Shown in pieces: positions 1 to 5,487 of a DNA stretch of 9,896 nucleotides. A program made the position numbers and the translations under genes. The notes below the pieces were generated by a model, which saw only the letters and a list, made by a program, of their open reading frames with translations, had not been told where the DNA came from and searched no databases. Positions within the stretch are counted from its first letter, which is position 1; each line of letters starts with the position of its first letter. This DNA comes from BPGL01 sp035463115 (GTDB lineage: Bacteria; Actinomycetota; UBA4738; HRBIN12): contig DATHTO010000156.1 of assembly GCA_035463115.1 (NCBI GenBank), forward strand, positions 1 to 9,896. The letters are read 5' to 3'.

Positions 1-2
1 CG

Positions 3-611
3 GCCGCGGCCGCCGCGCCGGCCGGCGCCGGGGTCGCCGTCGCCGCGCCGGTCACGATCCCGAAGCGTGAGGCGCCGCTGCCCACCGGGAACGTGCCCAC
101 GCCGAAGAAGGGCCAGCCCGACAAGCACCGCCTGCTGGCGCTCGTGCCGCCCGAGGGCATCCAGCGCGTCGAGCGCGAACAGGGCGACCGGGTGAACACC
201 TGGCCGCACCTCCTGCAGGAGGAGTTCGTGGCGATGCTGGTCCTGTTCGCGGGTCTGCTGATCTTCTCGACGTTCATCAACGCGCCGCTCCGCGAGGTCG
301 CGAACCCGAACCTCACGCCGAACCCGTCGAAGGCGCCGTGGTACTTCCTCGGCCTGCAGGAGCTGCTGCGGTACTTCCACCCGATGATCGCCGGCATCAC
401 GATCCCGACGTTCCTGCTCGTCGCGCTGGCGGCGGTCCCCTACGTCGACCGGAACCCGAGCACGAAGCCCGGCGACCGGAAGGTCGCGATCACGCTGTTC
501 ACGATCATGTTCATGTTCGGATCGGTGCTCACGATCATCGGGTCGTTCTTCCGCGGGCCCGGGTACAACTGGGTCTGGCCCTGGGCCCAGGGGGTGTTCT
601 TCGAGCTGTGA
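3..611 (+). CDS. qcrB: Cytochrome b C-terminal domain (quinol:cytochrome c reductase), 5'-truncated
   Basis: Part of the membrane subunit of a bc1/b6f-type complex that oxidises menaquinol. The frame is open to the left edge, so about 202 C-terminal residues are visible and the heme-binding N-terminal half lies outside. The first ~16 visible residues are an Ala/Pro/Gly/Val linker. Next comes a hydrophilic stretch (KKGQPDKHRLLALVPPEG), then three hydrophobic helices at about nt 225-290, 378-440 and 486-555. The segment NPSKAPWYFLGLQELL (around nt 322-369) is the Qo-site signature region. The canonical PEWY motif reads APWY here (nt 333-344), a form I recall from menaquinol-type and fused cytochrome b proteins. 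The stop overlaps the Rieske start by four bases (GTGA), so the two are co-translated. The family assignment is firm. Whether cytochrome b is one or two polypeptides in this organism cannot be told from the window. Confidence 0.9.
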   Translation, partial: AAAAAPAGAGVAVAAPVTIPKREAPLPTGNVPTPKKGQPDKHRLLALVPPEGIQRVEREQGDRVNTWPHLLQEEFVAMLVLFAGLLIFSTFINAPLREVANPNLTPNPSKAPWYFLGLQELLRYFHPMIAGITIPTFLLVALAAVPYVDRNPSTKPGDRKVAITLFTIMFMFGSVLTIIGSFFRGPGYNWVWPWAQGVFFEL

Positions 612-1321
612 GCGTCCTCGCGCAACTCTCCGGAGCCACGATCGCAGCGCTCGCGATCCTCGCCGCGCTGAACGTCTTCGCGATCGTGTTCGGGCTGTCG
701 TTCATGCGCGCGAACCGGCAGGCGCGCGCGGCCGCCACCGGCGAGCCCGAGGCGAAGCCGGTGCCGGTCAAGCTGACCCGGCGGGACTTCTTCCGCGGGT
801 CCTTGATCGGATCGCTGCTCGTGTTCGGCGCCGAGTTCGGCGCCGGCACGCTCGCGTTCCTGTGGCCGAACCTGCGCGGCGGGTTCGGCGCGACGGTCGA
901 GGCCGGCTCGCTCGAGGACCTCCGTTCGGGCATCAACGAGGCCGGGAACGTCTACATCGGGACCGGCCGCTTCTACGTCGTGCCCTACGAGGGACAGGCC
1001 TCTGGCGACATCGACTACGCCGCCTCGGGCGTCGCCGCCGAGGGCATGATGGCGCTCTACCAGAAGTGCGTGCACCTCGGATGCCGCGTCCCGTTCTGCG
1101 GCAGCTCGAAGTGGTTCGAGTGTCCGTGCCACGGCTCGAAGTACAACCAGGCCGGCGAGTACGAGCTCGGACCGGCGCCGCGCGGCATGGACCGGTTCAA
1201 GGTCTCCGTCACCGACGGCCGGCTGTTCGTCGACACGTCGGTCGTGATCCTGGGGCCGCCGCGCGGGACCGACACGATCAACCAGCCGCCGGAAGGCCCG
1301 TTCTGCGTGGCCACCGGCTAG
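608..1321 (+). CDS. qcrA: Rieske [2Fe-2S] iron-sulfur protein of the bc complex
   Basis: This 237-aa subunit passes electrons from quinol to cytochrome c through a [2Fe-2S] cluster. Box 1 is CVHLGC (Cys154, His156, Cys159) and box 2 is CPCHGS (Cys172, Cys174, His175). C154/H156/C172/H175 are the expected cluster ligands and C159/C174 the expected disulfide. There are two hydrophobic helices, about residues 8-32 and 64-86. The second is preceded by a twin-arginine-like motif (LTRRDFFRG, 56-64), as expected for Tat insertion of a folded cluster domain. Charges around helix 1 (none before, RANRQAR after) suggest an outside N-terminus. The GTG start at 608 overlaps the cytochrome b stop. An in-frame extension upstream to 338 exists but lies inside cytochrome b and encodes Arg/Pro-rich nonsense. 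Extra cysteines occur at 164 and 233. Confidence 0.93.
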   Translation: MSVLAQLSGATIAALAILAALNVFAIVFGLSFMRANRQARAAATGEPEAKPVPVKLTRRDFFRGSLIGSLLVFGAEFGAGTLAFLWPNLRGGFGATVEAGSLEDLRSGINEAGNVYIGTGRFYVVPYEGQASGDIDYAASGVAAEGMMALYQKCVHLGCRVPFCGSSKWFECPCHGSKYNQAGEYELGPAPRGMDRFKVSVTDGRLFVDTSVVILGPPRGTDTINQPPEGPFCVATG

Positions 1322-1336
1322 GAGGAACGGCCCGAG

Positions 1337-2053
1337 ATGCTCGCTGAGACGAACTACACCGGCATCGCGATCATCGCGCTCGGCGCGCTGCGCGGGCTGG
1401 TGACGGTCGGAGCGCTCGTGCTGCGGAACCGCGGCCGCGGCCGCGGCGCCGAGATCCCGTCGGCGATGCGGCCGGGGCCGTCCGACGCCGCCCTCGAGGC
1501 GCCCGTGTTCCACAAGCTCCAGGGCTGGGGCGTCCTGCTGCTCGCGTTCTTCGTGCTCTGGTTCCCGTTCACGTGGCTGCTCGAGCCGAACACGAACGAG
1601 TCGCAGGAGGCCGAGCTCCTCAACCTCGCGCGCGAGCGAGGCGCCCTCGCCGTGCAGCCGTTCTCCGAGGAGAACCAGCTGGGCGTCGGATGCGTGCGCT
1701 GTCACGGCCCCGAGCTCCGGGGCGGCATCATCCAGTCGGGCGACGGGTTCGCGCAACCGCCGAACCTCACGAACATCTGCGAGGGCAACCTGAACGGCGC
1801 GCATCCCGCGATCGCGAGCGTCGACGACATCTACCAGGTGATCGAGCAGGGGCGCCTGCCCGCCATGCCCTCGTGGAGCATCCGGTACGCCGGCGCGCTC
1901 ACCGACCAGCAGATCAACGACATCGTCGTGTACCTGATCGAGATGAGCTCCGAGAACGTCCCGTTCGAGAACAACATCTGCCTGAACGAGGAGGCGGAGA
2001 CGCGCGCGATCGAGAAGGCGCTCGCCGAGGGCATCGTGCTGGAGCGGCCGTAG
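1337..2053 (+). CDS. Membrane-anchored mono-heme c-type cytochrome of the bc complex
   Basis: This 238-aa protein is the probable cytochrome c1 counterpart, taking electrons from the Rieske centre on the outer membrane face. A single CVRCH heme-attachment site lies at residues 119-123. Met177 in GRLPAMPSW is the likely sixth ligand. The C-terminal helix ALTDQQINDIVVYLIE (187-202) is typical of class I cytochrome c. Two helices come first (about 9-29 and 64-83), joined by an Arg/Gly-rich loop (RNRGRGRG, 30-37). The acidic N-terminus and basic loop suggest N-out topology, as in the Rieske protein. Cys148 and Cys215 could form a disulfide. A GGAGGAA ribosome binding site at 1321-1327 sits nine bases before the ATG. 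It is unlike the di-heme QcrC of Streptomyces and Mycobacterium, which has two CxxCH motifs. Confidence 0.9.
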   Translation: MLAETNYTGIAIIALGALRGLVTVGALVLRNRGRGRGAEIPSAMRPGPSDAALEAPVFHKLQGWGVLLLAFFVLWFPFTWLLEPNTNESQEAELLNLARERGALAVQPFSEENQLGVGCVRCHGPELRGGIIQSGDGFAQPPNLTNICEGNLNGAHPAIASVDDIYQVIEQGRLPAMPSWSIRYAGALTDQQINDIVVYLIEMSSENVPFENNICLNEEAETRAIEKALAEGIVLERP

Positions 2054-2866
2054 ATGGAGCATTCCGCCGCCGCGTCGTGCCTCGGGTTCGCGATCGATTG
2101 CGACACGCTGTGGAAGGGCCTCGGCGTCACGATCGCCGGGATCATCCTGTTCATCGGCTCGGTGTACATCCTCCTCGCCGCGATCTTCGGCCGGTGGATG
2201 GGCTACCTCGTGCTGATGATCGGTCTGTCGGGCTGGATGATCCTGCAATCGGCCCTCTGGCTGTTCGGCTTCTGGTCGCAAGGCGTCGAGACCCCGACGA
2301 ACCTCGGCCCGCGCGGCGCCGAGCCCGCGTGGCTCGTCCTGGACGCCGGCCTCGAGGCGTCGGCCGACCGGTTCACGTCGACGTTCGAGAGCTTCCCCGG
2401 TGACCCCTGGCGCGAGGTCGGCGGCGCCGAGTTCGATCCCGCGGCCGCTCCCGCCGAAGGCGAGACCACGACCGCCGACGACGCGAACACCGAAGAAGCC
2501 GACATCCAGCAGGTGACGGGGGCGGCGACGACGTTCCTGTCCGACGTGGCGAACGAGGAGCTCGGGGTCGAGCCCGAGACCGCGGGCGCGATCTCGCCGA
2601 CGCAGTTCACGGTCGACACGATCGCCTTCGCGCGCGAAGGCGACGCGCGGCTCGCCGTCGTCCGTGCCCACTTCAACGGCGGCGGCCCTCAGACGACCGT
2701 GTCGATGTACTACGACCAGGGAAGCGTCCCGCGCTACTCGTACATGTTCCTCGCCGGATCGATCGTGGTGTTCGCGCTGCACCTCCCCCTCCTCGATCGG
2801 GCGGAGAAGCAGCGCAAGCAGTTCCTGACCGGCGGCGCCGCGCCGCCGTGGTACGGACCGGCCTAG
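2054..2866 (+). CDS. Unrecognised three-helix membrane protein in the bc operon, candidate accessory subunit
   Basis: I do not recognise this 270-aa protein. The ATG directly follows the cytochrome c stop (TAG-ATG), with GGAGCGG at 2041-2047 as a possible ribosome binding site, so expression is tightly tied to the cytochrome complex. Hydrophobic helices are at about 24-44, 48-74 and 228-246. Between helices 2 and 3 lies a ~150-residue soluble segment with an acidic, Ala/Thr-rich low-complexity stretch (about 128-152) and a more ordered part after it (about 155-226). Charges predict N-terminus out, GRW loop in, soluble domain out, and basic tail (RAEKQRKQ, 249-256) in. Cys10 and Cys16 are near the N-terminus. 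There is no CxxCH, Rieske or copper motif. Position and topology suggest a structural or assembly subunit, which is inference. Confidence 0.8.
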   Translation: MEHSAAASCLGFAIDCDTLWKGLGVTIAGIILFIGSVYILLAAIFGRWMGYLVLMIGLSGWMILQSALWLFGFWSQGVETPTNLGPRGAEPAWLVLDAGLEASADRFTSTFESFPGDPWREVGGAEFDPAAAPAEGETTTADDANTEEADIQQVTGAATTFLSDVANEELGVEPETAGAISPTQFTVDTIAFAREGDARLAVVRAHFNGGGPQTTVSMYYDQGSVPRYSYMFLAGSIVVFALHLPLLDRAEKQRKQFLTGGAAPPWYGPA

Positions 2867-2904
2867 GACGCGGGCGGCGATCGCCGAGCCCGGGCCGCGA
2901 CGCG

Positions 2905-2913
2905 AAGAGGAGA
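2905..2913 (+). promoter_or_regulatory. Ribosome binding site fixing the start of the 37-aa protein
   Basis: AAGAGGAGA lies six bases before GTG 2920. It favours this start over the in-frame upstream start at 2848, which lies inside the previous gene and would add Arg-rich sequence. Confidence 0.7.
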
Positions 2914-2919
2914 CCAGAC

Positions 2920-3033
2920 GTGATCGGATCGCTCGAACTGCCGCTGCTGGAACAGGGAAGCGTTCAGTTCATCCTGCTGACGGTCATGATCCTGGCGGTC
3001 TGCGCCGTCCTCTGGATCACGATCTCGAAGTAG
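2920..3033 (+). CDS. 37-aa single-helix membrane protein at the end of the bc operon
   Basis: The small hydrophobic protein is MIGSLELPLLEQGSVQ followed by one transmembrane helix (about residues 17-34) and the tail TISK. The acidic N-terminus and C-terminal lysine predict N-out/C-in. A strong ribosome binding site (AAGAGGAGA, 2905-2913) precedes the GTG, and the gene is 53 bases after the 270-aa gene on the same strand. Size and placement recall the one-helix small subunits of b6f complexes (PetG/L/M/N) and of actinobacterial supercomplexes, but I see no specific similarity. Its last 17 bases overlap the 3' end of rex on the opposite strand. I am fairly sure it is expressed. Its function is inference. 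Confidence 0.65.
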   Translation: MIGSLELPLLEQGSVQFILLTVMILAVCAVLWITISK

Positions 3034-3706
3034 CGACGTCGGCGATCGTTCCGGCGGTCGCATCGACGTCGGCGAGGCCGGCCTTCCGCTGCTCGTAGAA
3101 CGCGAGGATCTGCAGCTCGATCGCGAGGTCGACCTTGCGCACCGTGACGCCCTCGGGGACCGTCACGACCGCGGGCGCGAAGTTCAGGATCGATCGGATC
3201 CCGGCCTCGACCATCAGATCGGCGACCTCCTGCACGGCGCTCGCGGGGGTGGCGATCACCCCGATCGCGACGTCGTGGCGCCGGACGAGCTGGGGCAGCT
3301 CATCGATCGGCCGGATCTCGAGGCCGCCGACCCGCTCCCCGACCTTCGCCGGGTCGGCGTCGACGAGCGCAGCGACCTGGAAGCCGCGCTGGCCGAACCC
3401 GCGGTAGCCGGCGAGCGCGTGACCGAGGTTCCCGATGCCGACGATCACGATCGGCCAGCTCTGCGTGAGCCCGAGCTCGCGGCGGATCTGGTGGATCAGG
3501 TACGGAACGTCGTAGCCGACGCCGCGCGTCCCGTACGAGCCGAGGTAGGAGAGGTCCTTGCGGACCTTCGCCGAGGTGACCCCGGCGCCGTCCGCCAAGG
3601 CGTCGGAGCTGATCGTCGTCTCACCGCGGCCCGCGAGGTCCAGGAGCGCCCGGAGGTACAGGGGCAGGCGGCCGACCGTCGCTTCCGGGATCCCGCGCTC
3701 GCTCAT
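3017..3706 (-). CDS. rex: Redox-sensing transcriptional repressor Rex
   Basis: Rex is a dimeric repressor that binds DNA when NADH is low and releases it when NADH rises. Its usual targets are respiratory and fermentative genes. From the ATG at 3706 the protein has 229 aa. The N-terminal winged helix begins IPEATVGRLPLYLRALLDLA and contains the recognition region SAKVRKDLSYLGSYGTRGVG (45-64). The Rossmann domain has the dinucleotide motif VIVGIGNLG (87-95), then ALVDADP (113-119), and ends with IELQILAFYEQRKAG (196-210). All are family hallmarks. I chose 3706 over the GTG at 3733 because GGAG stands about 11 bases upstream and the ATG overlaps the stop of a possible leader peptide. The longer 238-aa form remains possible. 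Downstream it meets the cytochrome operon tail to tail, overlapping by 17 bases. Confidence 0.95.
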   Translation of the reverse strand: MSERGIPEATVGRLPLYLRALLDLAGRGETTISSDALADGAGVTSAKVRKDLSYLGSYGTRGVGYDVPYLIHQIRRELGLTQSWPIVIVGIGNLGHALAGYRGFGQRGFQVAALVDADPAKVGERVGGLEIRPIDELPQLVRRHDVAIGVIATPASAVQEVADLMVEAGIRSILNFAPAVVTVPEGVTVRKVDLAIELQILAFYEQRKAGLADVDATAGTIADVATSRS

Positions 3707-3759
3707 CGCGACGGCCGCTCCGTCGCACGCCACCTCGGGCGGTCGGGGAACCTCTGCAT
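3703..3759 (-). CDS. Possible leaderless 18-codon upstream frame coupled to rex
   Basis: An ATG frame encodes the Arg-rich peptide MQRFPDRPRWRATERPSR. It ends at a TGA that overlaps the rex ATG as ATGA. The frame's ATG lies exactly six bases after a TACGCT hexamer (3766-3771), the spacing expected if transcription starts on the A of ATG. It has no Shine-Dalgarno sequence, which fits leaderless initiation. Such a frame would deliver ribosomes to rex by termination-reinitiation. It is short enough to arise by chance. Confidence 0.3.
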   Translation of the reverse strand: MQRFPDRPRWRATERPSR

Positions 3760-3765
3760 GGCCCT

Positions 3766-3771
3766 AGCGTA
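3766..3771 (-). promoter_or_regulatory. Candidate -10 element (TACGCT) for rex
   Basis: On the - strand TACGCT fits the actinobacterial TANNNT -10 pattern. It places the start of transcription at about 3759, the ATG of the short upstream frame. No good -35 is seen 16-19 bases upstream (the best is TCGTGA), so this rests on the hexamer and its spacing. rex may also be read through from the glutaredoxin gene. Confidence 0.35.
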
Positions 3772-3789
3772 GCGCTCGGCCGCGGGCGT

Positions 3790-4026
3790 TCACGATCGCA
3801 CGAGCGCCCTGAGCCGGTCACGGTCGACCTCGATCTCGAAGGCTTCCGCGCCATCGACGAGGACGACGGGGATCCGGATCCCGTACGCGTACTCGAGCGC
3901 GTCGTCGCCTTCGATCGAGACCTCTTCGAACGTGAACGCGTCGCGTCGGCCGACCTCCGCGATCGTCCCCCTGGCCACGTCACAGAGGTGGCATCCCGGC
4001 CGTGAGTAGAGCACCACGTGCGCCAT
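3790..4026 (-). CDS. Glutaredoxin-like thiol-disulfide protein
   Basis: This small thioredoxin-fold protein of 78 aa belongs to the glutaredoxin family (DUF836-like group). It opens with the beta strand AHVVLYS, followed by the redox motif RPGCHLCD (Cys12, Cys15). The likely cis-proline is Pro53 in GIRIPVVLVDG, and a short C-terminal helix ends the protein. The length fits a minimal glutaredoxin. It lies upstream of rex in the same direction, with 83 bases to the ATG I prefer. Glutaredoxin next to rex is an arrangement I recall from actinobacteria, where hemA often follows. Here hemA is absent from the downstream position. The cellular substrate is unknown. A TACGAT hexamer eight bases before the ATG suggests a nearly leaderless transcript. 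Confidence 0.85.
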   Translation of the reverse strand: MAHVVLYSRPGCHLCDVARGTIAEVGRRDAFTFEEVSIEGDDALEYAYGIRIPVVLVDGAEAFEIEVDRDRLRALVRS

Positions 4027-4034
4027 GGGCCCTC

Positions 4035-4040
4035 ATCGTA
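4035..4040 (-). promoter_or_regulatory. Candidate -10 element (TACGAT) for the glutaredoxin gene
   Basis: TACGAT on the - strand, eight bases before the ATG, matches TANNNT. A short GAGGG also sits three bases before the ATG, so normal initiation is not excluded. No convincing -35 is visible. Confidence 0.35.
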
Positions 4041-4057
4041 GCCACGCAGGGTCACGC

Positions 4058-4072
4058 GCCCGGACGCCGGGC
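4058..4072. repeat. 6-bp inverted repeat in the divergent glutaredoxin/sigma spacer
   Basis: GCCCGG-ACG-CCGGGC forms a perfect six-base stem with a three-base loop in the 96-base spacer between divergent genes. It could be an operator or chance in G+C-rich DNA. Apart from this and the glutaredoxin -10 candidate I see nothing else in the spacer. Confidence 0.25.
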
Positions 4073-4122
4073 CTCCCGCTCGCGGCCGGCTGCCGACCGA
4101 GGCCCTCTGGGAACATCGCTGG

Positions 4123-4716
4123 ATGCCGGATCGGCCGAGCCCGATCGCGACGTCCGACGCCGACGTCGATGTCGCCCTCCATCGGCGCCTCGTCGCGGGC
4201 GACCGGGCCGCGTTCGACGAGCTGTACGGGCGGTACGCGAAGGCCGCGTACGGCCTCGCCTACCGCGTCACCGGCGGACAGGCCGTCTCGGCCCAGGACA
4301 TCGTCCACGACGCGTTCCTGGCGCTCTGGCGGGCCCCGGACGCCTTCGACGAGCGCCGGGGGTCGTTCCGGACGTTCTTCCTCTCGCTCGTCCACCACCG
4401 GGCCGTCGACACGATCCGCCGGGAGACCCGCCTGCGGAGCCGGAACGAGCGTGCGGCGAACCTCGAGCCCCTGACCGGCGAAGACCCAGCGGAAGGCGTC
4501 ACCGACGCGGCGTACCTCGCGGTCCGCCGCCGGGAGGTCCGCGAGGCCCTCGGAACCCTTCCTCCGGAACAACGACAGGTCCTCGAGATGGCGTACTTCG
4601 ACGGCAAGACCCAGGTCGAGATCGCCGAAGCGCTCGGCATCCCGCTCGGGACCGTGAAGACGAGGACGTTCGCGGCGCTCCGGAAGCTCCGCGCGCAGCT
4701 GGAGGAGACGGAGTGA
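4123..4716 (+). CDS. ECF-type RNA polymerase sigma factor (SigK/RskA-partner type)
   Basis: This 197-aa group 4 sigma factor directs RNA polymerase to a stress regulon once its anti-sigma partner lets go. Region 2 spans about residues 27-100, with FDELYGRYAKAAYGLAYRVT, then QDIVHDAFLALWR (-10 recognition and core binding) and FFLSLVHHRAVDTIRR. Region 4 spans about 143-193, with LPPEQRQVLEMAYFDGKT and the helix-turn-helix QVEIAEALGIPLGTVKTRTF. An acidic linker (about 112-128) joins them. No SnoaL-like or other C-terminal extension is present. The stop overlaps the anti-sigma start (GTGA), the usual coupling of a sigma/anti-sigma pair. The ATG at 4123 has no Shine-Dalgarno sequence and no later in-frame start precedes region 2. 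The exact ECF group cannot be assigned by eye. Confidence 0.92.
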   Translation: MPDRPSPIATSDADVDVALHRRLVAGDRAAFDELYGRYAKAAYGLAYRVTGGQAVSAQDIVHDAFLALWRAPDAFDERRGSFRTFFLSLVHHRAVDTIRRETRLRSRNERAANLEPLTGEDPAEGVTDAAYLAVRRREVREALGTLPPEQRQVLEMAYFDGKTQVEIAEALGIPLGTVKTRTFAALRKLRAQLEETE

Positions 4717-5414
4717 GCGACGAGCACGCCCGGATCGAGGAACTCCTCGCGGGCTACGCGCTCGACGGCCTGGCCGGCGAGGACGCAGCCGACGCCGAGG
4801 CGCTCCTCGAGCATCACGTGCCCGGATGCCTCACGTGCCGCTCGACCCTGCGGGCGTTCGGCGCGATCCGCGGCGACCTCGGCCTCGTCGCCGATCCGAT
4901 GTCGCCGCCCGACACCCTCCTTCCGCGCCTGCATCGCGAGCTCGAGCCACGAGCGCGTCGCCGCAACCCCGCGCGCCTCGCGGCCGTGGCGGCGAGCATC
5001 GTGCTGGTGGTCGGTCTCGGTGGCCTCGGCCTCACGCGTCTGGACGGCGACGGCGCCACGCTGACCCAGCTGTCGGCCGCCGACATCGGTCAGGCGCTCG
5101 AGCTGGCCGGCCGCGAGGGCGCGACGATGAACGACATCGGGCCGGCGACGGAGGTCTCGGCGCCTGGGATGGATCACTTCTACGTGTACGGCGAGACGGT
5201 GCCGGCGCCGCCGCCCGGCGAGGTCTACCGGATGTGGCTCGTCCGCGGCGAGGAGTTCCGCTACGTCGGCGACTTCCTGCCCGCGCCCGACGGCGCCGTG
5301 GTCCTGCGCGTCGACGCCGACCCCGATGACTGGGACCGGGTCGTCGTGACGACCGAGACCGCCGGTTCGGCGCCGACGAGCCCGGGCGCGACCGCCTGGG
5401 ACGCCGCCGCCTGA
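4713..5414 (+). CDS. RskA-like membrane anti-sigma factor with zinc motif
   Basis: This 233-aa partner of the upstream ECF sigma factor is a one-helix membrane protein. The N-terminal cytoplasmic anti-sigma domain carries HVPGCLTC (His35, Cys39, Cys42), the HxxxCxxC zinc anti-sigma motif. The transmembrane helix is at about 88-108. The extracytoplasmic domain (about 115-233) holds VYRMWLVRGEEFRYVGDF and ends near VVVTTETAGSAPTSPG, wording typical of RskA C-terminal domains. By analogy with RskA, the signal is probably sensed outside and relayed by regulated proteolysis. The GTG start at 4713 overlaps the sigma stop, and GGAGGAG at 4701-4707 is its ribosome binding site. The stop codon sits in the loop of an 8-bp hairpin. 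Confidence 0.9.
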   Translation: MSDEHARIEELLAGYALDGLAGEDAADAEALLEHHVPGCLTCRSTLRAFGAIRGDLGLVADPMSPPDTLLPRLHRELEPRARRRNPARLAAVAASIVLVVGLGGLGLTRLDGDGATLTQLSAADIGQALELAGREGATMNDIGPATEVSAPGMDHFYVYGETVPAPPPGEVYRMWLVRGEEFRYVGDFLPAPDGAVVLRVDADPDDWDRVVVTTETAGSAPTSPGATAWDAAA

Positions 5415-5422
5415 GCGGCGGC
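5403..5422 (+). terminator. Hairpin at the end of the sigma/anti-sigma operon
   Basis: GCCGCCGC-CTGA-GCGGCGGC is a perfect 8-bp stem whose tetraloop contains the anti-sigma stop codon. There is no T tract. It could act as a U-less terminator or 3' stabiliser. The left arm is Ala codons, so part of the symmetry may come from coding. Confidence 0.4.
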
Positions 5423-5424
5423 CT

Positions 5425-5487
5425 GCGCGACACGACGGCGCCGCGCGGGGCCGAGCCGGGGCGCCGCTACGCGGGGTCGTGTCGCGC
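5425..5487. repeat. 12-bp perfect inverted repeat between convergent genes
   Basis: GCGCGACACGAC (5425-5436) is matched exactly by GTCGTGTCGCGC (5476-5487), with a 39-base interior that itself contains two GGCGCC blocks (5437-5442 and 5460-5465) able to pair. The right arm lies in the last codons of the membrane protein on the - strand. It is probably a bidirectional terminator or cruciform. No T tract follows on either strand. Confidence 0.5.

Noticed and set aside
338..607. In-frame upstream extension of the Rieske gene
   Set aside because: The extension overlaps cytochrome b and encodes Arg/Pro-rich sequence unlike any Rieske N-terminus. The 4-base overlap start at 608 fits much better.
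1429..1450. GGCCGC tandem run in the cytochrome c gene
   Set aside because: It encodes the Arg/Gly-rich cytoplasmic loop and is too short to treat as a separate repeat element.
440..2782. 780-codon open frame on the - strand opposite the cytochrome operon
   Set aside because: It is very rich in Arg, Glu, Ala and Gly with no domain, and lies antisense to four convincing genes. It is a G+C-driven shadow of their third codon positions.
2876..2885. GGCGATCGCC palindrome, HIP1-like octamer
   Set aside because: It is a single copy in a G+C-rich spacer and I saw no iteration in the window, so there is no evidence for a repeat family.
3785..3805. Possible Rex operator upstream of rex (GTGAAC-like half-site)
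   Set aside because: Only one half of the TTGTGAA-N6-TTCACAA palindrome is present. The partner half does not match.
4110..4135. GGAAC upstream of the ECF sigma gene as an autoregulated ECF promoter
   Set aside because: GGAAC is a typical ECF -35, but no CGT-type -10 follows at 15-17 bases and the spacer would run into the coding region.
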